From the NCBI RefSeq assembly GCF_009569385.1, contig NZ_WBOF01000001.1, positions 2,924,001 to 2,988,000 of the forward strand: a stretch of DNA of 64,000 nt, in the 5' to 3' direction. A program made the position numbers and the translations under genes. The notes beneath the pieces were generated by a model. The model did no database searches. It was not told the DNA's origin and saw only the letters and a program-made list of their open reading frames with translations. Origin of the DNA: Streptomyces kaniharaensis. GTDB taxonomy: Bacteria; Actinomycetota; Actinomycetes; Streptomycetales; Streptomycetaceae. Of the stretch, positions 59,241 to 64,000 are shown one piece after another. Each line of letters begins with the position of its first letter. The first letter of the stretch is position 1.

Positions 59241-59819
59241 ATGGCCGATCAGCCGGCCGGCACCGACGTGCCGCGCAGTTTCCTGTTCCTCACCGCGAGT
59301 TCGCGCACCGACGGGAACTCCGAGCAACTCGCCCGGTTGGCCGCCGAGGCGAGCCTGCCGCCCGGGGCGGAGCAGCGCTGGCTGCGGCTGAGCGAGCACC
59401 CGCTGCCGCCGTTCGCGGACCTGCGCCACACCGGGGACGGCCGCTACCCCGAGCCCGTCGGCAACGAACGGACGCTGCTGGACGCGACGTTGGCCGCCAC
59501 CGACGTGGTCTTCGTCGCGCCGCTGTACTGGTACTCGCTGCCGACCAGCGCGAAGCTGTACCTCGACTACTGGTCGGCCTGGTTCCGGGTGCCCGGCGTG
59601 GACTTCCGGGCGGGGATGAACGGCGGCACGATATGGGCCGTCACCGCCCTGGCCGGCGAGGACGAGACGGCCGACCCGTTGATCGGCACGCTCCGGCTGA
59701 CGGCCGACTACATGGGCATGCGCTGGGGCGGCGCGCTGCTCGGCAACGGCACCCGGCCGGGGGACGTGCTCAGCGACGAGCGGGCGATGGTCGCCGCCAA
59801 GTCCTTCTTCGCCGGCTGA
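59241..59819 (+). CDS. NAD(P)H-dependent flavin reductase family protein
   Basis: A 192-residue flavodoxin-fold oxidoreductase. N-terminal FLTASSRTDGNSEQLA (about 15-30) binds the FMN phosphate; VFVAPLYWYSLPTSAKLYLD (about 90-109) is typical of the family. It likely reduces quinones or flavins with NAD(P)H. ATG 59241 has GGGGGA 6 bp upstream; the earlier ATG 59223 does not. Confidence 0.9.
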   Translation: MADQPAGTDVPRSFLFLTASSRTDGNSEQLARLAAEASLPPGAEQRWLRLSEHPLPPFADLRHTGDGRYPEPVGNERTLLDATLAATDVVFVAPLYWYSLPTSAKLYLDYWSAWFRVPGVDFRAGMNGGTIWAVTALAGEDETADPLIGTLRLTADYMGMRWGGALLGNGTRPGDVLSDERAMVAAKSFFAG

Positions 59820-59868
59820 CCGGCCCGGTTGATCAAGCCGGGCGACCGGGCTTGATCAACCGGGCCGG
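59820..59868 (+). terminator. Terminator after the flavin reductase gene
   Basis: A perfect 20-bp stem (59820-59839 with 59849-59868), the longest in the window, starting at the last base of the gene's stop codon. Confidence 0.94.
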
Positions 59869-60187
59869 CTCGGTCGACCGGTTGCCTGTTCCGGCGACCG
59901 TCGGATTCACGCCAGACAGGCCCGTGCGGTACGGTCCTCTGGGCGTGTACCCGTCACTCTCCGGTCATCATTTGGCAAAGGTCAAATGCCTTGCCGGGGG
60001 ACGGAGTTGGACGATTCGGGCAGGCATTCCGGCTGGACGGGACAGCGCGTGACACCTGCCTTTCGAAGTGGCCGGATCGTTCGGTAGTCTCCGTCCGACT
60101 TTCAAACTTCGCGGGGGGTATGCGGTGCGAACGAGCCGTGCCCGCCGCGCCTCCGGGCCGCGCCCGGACTCTCCCGTGAGGTCTCCC
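59869..60187 (+). other. Control region of the sortase-anchored protein
   Basis: CATTTG-N8-CAAATG forms an inverted repeat at 59969-59988. A TAGTCT -10-like hexamer lies at 60086-60091. GGGGGG before a GTG at 60125 makes an upstream start possible. Confidence 0.5.
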
Positions 60188-61345
60188 TTGTCCATACGTC
60201 GCACTCTTGCCCTTGCCGGCGCCGCCGCGCTCGCGTCCTCGATGGTGCTCGCCGGTGCCCAGGGCGCTGCCGCCGTCGGTGCCACCGCCTCCCCGTCCAC
60301 CGCCCCGTCGCAGGCCGACAAGGCTGCGGCCCAGACCCTCGACCTCTCGGTGCACGGGGTGCCGGACACCTTCATCGCCGGCGGCGAGGCCCGCGAGTTC
60401 ACCTACAAGATCAACAACCCGAGCAAGCACGACGACGCCTTCTACCCGCTGCTCAAGTTCAAGAACAAGGCGGCCTCGCTCAAGGGCAAGGACCTGAAGG
60501 TCGAGTACCAGCTGCCCGGCGAGAAGTGGCAGACCGGTGTGGTCGCGCCCGGCGGCGACGGCGACGACGGCGGCGTCCTGACCCTGCTCGGTTCCATCGG
60601 GCCGGACGGCAACGTCACCGACGACTCCCTGCTGGTCGTGAACCGGGGCAAGAGCCTCACGATCAAGGTCCGGGTCTCCTTCACCGCGGACGCCCCGCTC
60701 GGCAAGGCCGGTGTCGTCCCGGTGGTGTACGCCGCCGAGCTCGACGACAACACCCACCTGCCGGTCAACAACGGCACCTTCAGCTGCGAGGGCATCCGCG
60801 GCGCCGGCTTCACCATCAAGAAGGCGAGCCCGACGACCAGCCCGACCGCCAGCCCCACCCACACCGGCAAGCCGAGCCCGACCGCGACCACCTCGCCGAC
60901 GGCCACCCACTCGCCGACCGCCACCGCGTCGCCGACGGCCACCGCCACCTCCACCGCCACGGCGACCGCGACGTCCACCTCCACCGCCACGGCGACGGCG
61001 ACCGCCACGGCCACCGCGACCGCCCCGGCCCCGACCACCGGCGCGCCGACCGCCTCGCCGACCGCGTCCGCCTCGACCGCCGCCCCGGCCCCGTCCGGGA
61101 GCAGCACCGATGCCCAGCAGCCGATCGACTTCCCGGTGACCGTCCCGACCGTCACCCCGCCGAAGATCACCCAGGCCGGCGTCACCAAGGCCAAGGCCGC
61201 CGCCGACAACACCGACAAGGCCCTCGCCGCCACCGGTGGCGGCGACCACACCACCGCGATCGCCGCCACCGGTGGCGCCGTCCTGGTGGCCGGCGTCGGC
61301 ACCCTCGTCGTGCTGCGCCGCCGCAAGTCGGCCCAGCAGGGCTGA
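60188..61345 (+). CDS. Sortase-anchored surface protein with LAATG signal
   Basis: A 385-residue exported protein. Signal peptide (RRTLALAGAAALASSMVLAG, then AQGAAA), a beta-rich domain (about 50-215), a long Thr/Ala/Ser/Pro repeat (about 218-310), then a sorting signal: LAATGG with a hydrophobic helix VLVAGVGTLVVL and RRRK tail. Sortase E-type enzymes should attach it to the wall. TTG 60188 has GTGAGG upstream; GTG 60125 would add 21 residues. Confidence 0.85.
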   Translation: MSIRRTLALAGAAALASSMVLAGAQGAAAVGATASPSTAPSQADKAAAQTLDLSVHGVPDTFIAGGEAREFTYKINNPSKHDDAFYPLLKFKNKAASLKGKDLKVEYQLPGEKWQTGVVAPGGDGDDGGVLTLLGSIGPDGNVTDDSLLVVNRGKSLTIKVRVSFTADAPLGKAGVVPVVYAAELDDNTHLPVNNGTFSCEGIRGAGFTIKKASPTTSPTASPTHTGKPSPTATTSPTATHSPTATASPTATATSTATATATSTSTATATATATATATAPAPTTGAPTASPTASASTAAPAPSGSSTDAQQPIDFPVTVPTVTPPKITQAGVTKAKAAADNTDKALAATGGGDHTTAIAATGGAVLVAGVGTLVVLRRRKSAQQG

Positions 61346-61353
61346 CCCCGGCC

Positions 61354-61437
61354 GTCCTGCCGCACCGGCAGGACAGGACCGCTTGAGTACCGCCGCGCCG
61401 CCCGGCCGTCCACCCGACGGACACCCGGGCGGCGCGG
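61354..61437 (+). terminator. Tandem hairpins after the surface protein gene
   Basis: A 9-bp stem (61354-61362 with 61366-61374) and a perfect 13-bp stem (61393-61405 with 61425-61437), the latter with an inner CCGTC/GACGG stem. Confidence 0.88.
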
Positions 61438-61503
61438 AAGGTACTTCTCCGTCACATAGGATGTCCGGCCGGAGGGGGGCGGAACCGGCGGGGAGAGGGA
61501 CAG

Positions 61504-62736
61504 GTGCGGGGAGCACGCACGGCACGGACGACCACCGACTACGAGGCCGACACCGGGCGGATCGCGGGTCTCCCGCTCCGCAGGCACCACGTTCTGCTGG
61601 TTGCCTGGACGGTGCTCTGGTTCTTCCTGGTCGAGCCCAGCGGGGGCTTCTCCTGGCACTACCTGCGCCAGGGTGAGCAGCTGCTCTTCAGCAGCCAGCC
61701 CGACGGCGGGCTCGCGCTCTATGCCCGCCACCCCGAGCTGCAGATCGGCCCGGTGAGCCTGGCCGCCGCCCGGCTCACCGCCCCGTTCTCGCCGCACACC
61801 GGCCAGCTGGTGGCCGAGGCGGTGATGTCCGCGCTCGGCCTGGTGATGCTGGTCCTGGTCGGCCGCACCGCCGCCCTGTACTACCTCGGCACCGGCACCA
61901 ACCACCGCCGGCTCCAGCAGCGCCTGCTGATAGCCGGGCTGGCGTTCATCCCGATGTGGGTCGAGGTCTCGGTCCGCTTCGCGCACCTCGACGACGTGCT
62001 GGCGCTGTTCTTCACCACCCTGGCCGCGCACGCGCTCGCCCGCGGCAAGCCCACCCAGGTGGCCCTCTTCCTGGCGCTGGCGGTGGACTCCAAGCCCTGG
62101 GCGATCGCCTTCGCCCCGCTGATCCTCGCCCTGCCCCGAACCGCCTGGCTGCGCACCGCGCTCTGGTTCGCCGGGCTGGTGGCGATCGCCTGGCTGCCGT
62201 TCTACCTCGGCAACCTGGACACCCTCGCCGCCGCCAAGTTCACCATCCCCAACCAGCCCGCCTCCTCGCTGCGCTGGTTCGGCGTGACCGACCCGTCCAC
62301 CCCCTGGTGGGACCGGCCGACCCAGTTCGCGCTCGGCATCGGCCTCGGCAGCATCGCGGTCTGGCGGGGCCGCTGGCCGGCCGTCGTGCTGCTCGGCGCG
62401 GACGCCCGGGTCCTGCTCGACCCCAGCGTCTACACGTACTACACCGCCTCGATCCTGCTCGGCACCCTGCTCTGGGACGCGGTCGGGCAGAAGCGGCTGG
62501 TGCCGTGGTGGAGCTGGATCGCGCTGGCCGCGCTGTACGGCGGCACGCTGTTCATACCGTCCGACGCGGGGCGCGGCTTCGTCCGGCTCGCCTTCGTCGT
62601 CATTTCGGCGGCCTACGTGCTGCTCTGGCCCACCCAGCAGACCCGCCGCCCGCGCCCCTCGTCCGACGACCCGGGCAGCGGCCGCGGCCGGCCCCGCCGG
62701 CGGCGCGAGCGCGTGCTCGTCGGCACCGGGAACTAG
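61504..62736 (+). CDS. GT87-like polytopic membrane protein (mannosyltransferase type)
   Basis: A 410-residue membrane protein with about ten transmembrane helices and a basic C-terminus (RPRRRRERV). The layout resembles polyprenyl-phosphate-mannose-using GT-C enzymes (GT87), with an N-terminal loop carrying HYLRQGEQLLF. A surface-glycan role is inferred. The GTG start has GGGAGAGGGA upstream. Confidence 0.78.
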   Translation: MRGARTARTTTDYEADTGRIAGLPLRRHHVLLVAWTVLWFFLVEPSGGFSWHYLRQGEQLLFSSQPDGGLALYARHPELQIGPVSLAAARLTAPFSPHTGQLVAEAVMSALGLVMLVLVGRTAALYYLGTGTNHRRLQQRLLIAGLAFIPMWVEVSVRFAHLDDVLALFFTTLAAHALARGKPTQVALFLALAVDSKPWAIAFAPLILALPRTAWLRTALWFAGLVAIAWLPFYLGNLDTLAAAKFTIPNQPASSLRWFGVTDPSTPWWDRPTQFALGIGLGSIAVWRGRWPAVVLLGADARVLLDPSVYTYYTASILLGTLLWDAVGQKRLVPWWSWIALAALYGGTLFIPSDAGRGFVRLAFVVISAAYVLLWPTQQTRRPRPSSDDPGSGRGRPRRRRERVLVGTGN

Positions 62737-62818
62737 CGGGCCGAGCGCCGGACGTCGAGCTGGACGCCCGGCTGGGTCACCAGGTCGCGCGCGTCGTGCG
62801 GGATTCCTTCGAAGCGGC

Positions 62819-62851
62819 TTGACCCTCACGCGGCGTGAGAGACGAGCGTGG
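62819..62851 (+). promoter_or_regulatory. Autoregulated tipA promoter
   Basis: A TTGACC -35 at 62819-62824 is followed by CTCACGC-G-GCGTGAG (62825-62839), a perfect 7-bp palindrome between -35 and -10, then GAGCGTGG. The known tipA promoter has the same layout: MerR-type operator in a long spacer. Confidence 0.85.
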
Positions 62852-62878
62852 ACGTCAGCACGAAGGGAGCACCCCCGC

Positions 62879-63649
62879 ATGAGCAGCGACGGATACTCGG
62901 TCGGCGCCGTGGCGAAGATCGCCAAGGTGACCGTCCGCACCCTGCACCACTACGACGAGATCGGCCTGCTGTCCCCCGCGGGCCGCACCCGGGCCGGCTA
63001 CCGCCGGTACGTGGACGCCGATCTCGACCGGCTGCAGCAGATCCTGTTCTACCGCGAACTCGGGTTCCCCCTGGAAGAGATCGCGGCGATCCTGGACGAC
63101 GACTCGGTCAGCCCGAGCGAGCACCTCCGGCGGCAGCACCGGCTGCTGACCGACCGGATCAAGCACCTCCAGGACCTCGCCACGGCCGTCGAACACGCCA
63201 TGGAGGCACGGAGAATGGGCATTCAGCTGACCCCGGAAGAGAAGTTCGAGATCTTCGGCGAGGACTACAAGGAGGAGTGGGAGCAGGAGGCCGAGCAGCG
63301 CTGGGGCGACACCGAGGCCTGGGCCGAGTCGCAGCGCCGCGCCGGCTCCTACACCAAGGCCGACTGGCAGCGGATCCAGACCGAGATGACCGCCCTCAAC
63401 ACCAGCCTGGTCGAGGCGCTCACCGCCGGCGAGCCCGCCGACGGCGCCGTCGCCATGGACCTCGCCGAGGAGCACCGGCAGCACATCTGCCAGAACTTCT
63501 ACGACTGCACCTACACCATCCACCGCGGCCTGGCCGGGCTGTACGTCTCCGACCCGCGGTGGACGACCACGTACGAGAACCTCACCCCGGGCCTCGCGCA
63601 GTGGCTGCACGACGCCATCCTCGCCAACGCGGACCGGCACGAGGCCTGA
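62879..63649 (+). CDS. tipA: TipA-type thiopeptide-responsive regulator (TipAL)
   Basis: A 256-residue MerR-family activator. N-terminal HTH (VGAVAKIAKVTVRTLHHYDE), coiled coil (about 75-110), and a C-terminal TipAS domain (about 113-256) with FEIFGEDYKEEWEQEAEQRW and GLYVSDPRW. The domain binds thiopeptide antibiotics, capturing them through a Cys; a Cys is present in HICQNFYDCTY. An internal start makes free TipAS. Confidence 0.95.
   Translation: MSSDGYSVGAVAKIAKVTVRTLHHYDEIGLLSPAGRTRAGYRRYVDADLDRLQQILFYRELGFPLEEIAAILDDDSVSPSEHLRRQHRLLTDRIKHLQDLATAVEHAMEARRMGIQLTPEEKFEIFGEDYKEEWEQEAEQRWGDTEAWAESQRRAGSYTKADWQRIQTEMTALNTSLVEALTAGEPADGAVAMDLAEEHRQHICQNFYDCTYTIHRGLAGLYVSDPRWTTTYENLTPGLAQWLHDAILANADRHEA
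63215..63649 (+). CDS. TipAS, internal translation product of tipA
   Basis: An in-frame ATG at codon 113 (MGIQLTPEEKFEIFGE) follows GGAGGCACGGAGA. The 144-residue product has the same length as TipAS of the well-studied homologue, which is made in excess and sequesters drug. Confidence 0.85.
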   Translation: MGIQLTPEEKFEIFGEDYKEEWEQEAEQRWGDTEAWAESQRRAGSYTKADWQRIQTEMTALNTSLVEALTAGEPADGAVAMDLAEEHRQHICQNFYDCTYTIHRGLAGLYVSDPRWTTTYENLTPGLAQWLHDAILANADRHEA

Positions 63650-63657
63650 CGGAACCG

Positions 63658-64000
63658 CTACGCGACCCCGTGGCCGAAGCCGCGCCGGTAGGCCGTCGGG
63701 GAGGTGCGCATCACGCGGCCGAAGTGGTGACGGAACGTCGCCGCGCTCTCGAAGCCGACCGCGGCGGCGATCTCCTCGACCGTCCCCTCCGGGGACTCCA
63801 GCAACGGGAGACTGGCCGCGATGCGCTGGGTGACGACCCAGCGCATCGGGCTGGTCCCGTTGCGGGCCGTGAAGTGCCGCAGGTACGAGCGGTCGGACAT
63901 CCGCGCGGACCGGGCCAGCGCCGAAATGGTCAGCGGCGACGACAGGTTGGCCATCGCCCACTGCATGCTGCGGGCGATCCCGTCGTCCTCCTCCTCGACC
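63658..64000 (-). CDS. AraC/GlxA-family regulator, 3' part
   Basis: The final 113 codons of an AraC-type regulator that starts outside the window: MANLSSPLTISALARSARMS then an EEIAAAVGFESAATFRHHFG double HTH. The pattern suggests the GlxA branch, which would carry an N-terminal DJ-1/PfpI domain. It converges with tipA, 8 bp apart. Confidence 0.88.
   Translation of the reverse strand, partial: VEEEDDGIARSMQWAMANLSSPLTISALARSARMSDRSYLRHFTARNGTSPMRWVVTQRIAASLPLLESPEGTVEEIAAAVGFESAATFRHHFGRVMRTSPTAYRRGFGHGVA

Noticed and set aside
60840..61080. Dense ACCGCC-type repeats
   Set aside because: These code for the Thr/Ala/Ser/Pro stalk of the sortase-anchored protein.

Overview
This window is a high-GC actinobacterial chromosome, most likely from a member of the Streptomycetaceae (Streptomyces, Kitasatospora or a close relative). 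The evidence is the GC-saturated third codon positions, GTG and TTG starts, a Lsr2-family protein beside purSQL, a dnaK-grpE-dnaJ-hspR operon with HspR operator (HAIR) sites, a TipA-type MerR regulator with its internal TipAS start, a sortase substrate with an LAATG motif, and a 14-bp site identical to the streptomycete parS consensus. The species cannot be named from the sequence alone.

Layout. 0-17 kb: two unassigned genes, then purine biosynthesis (purD, purC, purS-purQ-purL). Between them lie a metalloprotease-like membrane protein without its catalytic motif, a protein like the N,N-dimethylformamidase beta subunit, an ABC transporter/two-component operon, two identical tRNA-Gly(GCC) genes and lsr2. 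17-28 kb: housekeeping and conserved-unknown genes (MDMPI/sterol-carrier-like, DUF3152, DUF3151, fba, DedA, pyrE, SRPBCC, a membrane-fused spermidine-synthase-like protein, DUF2617, aminotransferase, YbjN). A parS-like site sits between the DedA gene and pyrE. 28-43 kb: a heat-shock region, with clpB at one end and hspR-dnaJ-grpE-dnaK at the other. They flank an accessory block: a LysR/TDT transporter pair, then a cassette of three PLD/TrmB-like HTH regulators, a decayed fourth copy, a nucleoside-deoxyribosyltransferase-fold enzyme and a small secreted peptide. 43-50 kb: a membrane FeS electron-transfer protein (EtfD type), an NDP-sugar nucleotidyltransferase, YIP1, an AlaX-like editing protein, dcd, a small zinc-ribbon protein and tRNA-Gly(CCC).

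50-52.6 kb is a tRNA-flanked mini-island. The 3' end of tRNA-Gly(CCC) and its terminator stem are both repeated 2.36 kb downstream. The enclosed DNA holds a SigE-type sigma factor, a membrane partner, and a 5'-truncated L,D-transpeptidase pseudogene. 52.6-64 kb is variable: glycosyltransferase, alpha/beta hydrolase under a strong operator-promoter, a gene with a TTA codon, a LuxR pseudogene, YunG-like, 3-hydroxyisobutyrate-dehydrogenase-like, GNAT and flavin-reductase genes, a sortase-anchored protein, a GT87-like membrane protein, tipA, and the end of an AraC regulator.

Working together: the pur genes supply IMP. HspR, made from the dnaK operon, should repress dnaK and clpB through the HAIR sites seen at both promoters. 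The 33.8-38.1 kb cassette is the best candidate for an undescribed system: a possible peptide-sensing regulatory switch coupled to a nucleotide-processing enzyme. That function is inference; the gene content and repeats are directly visible.
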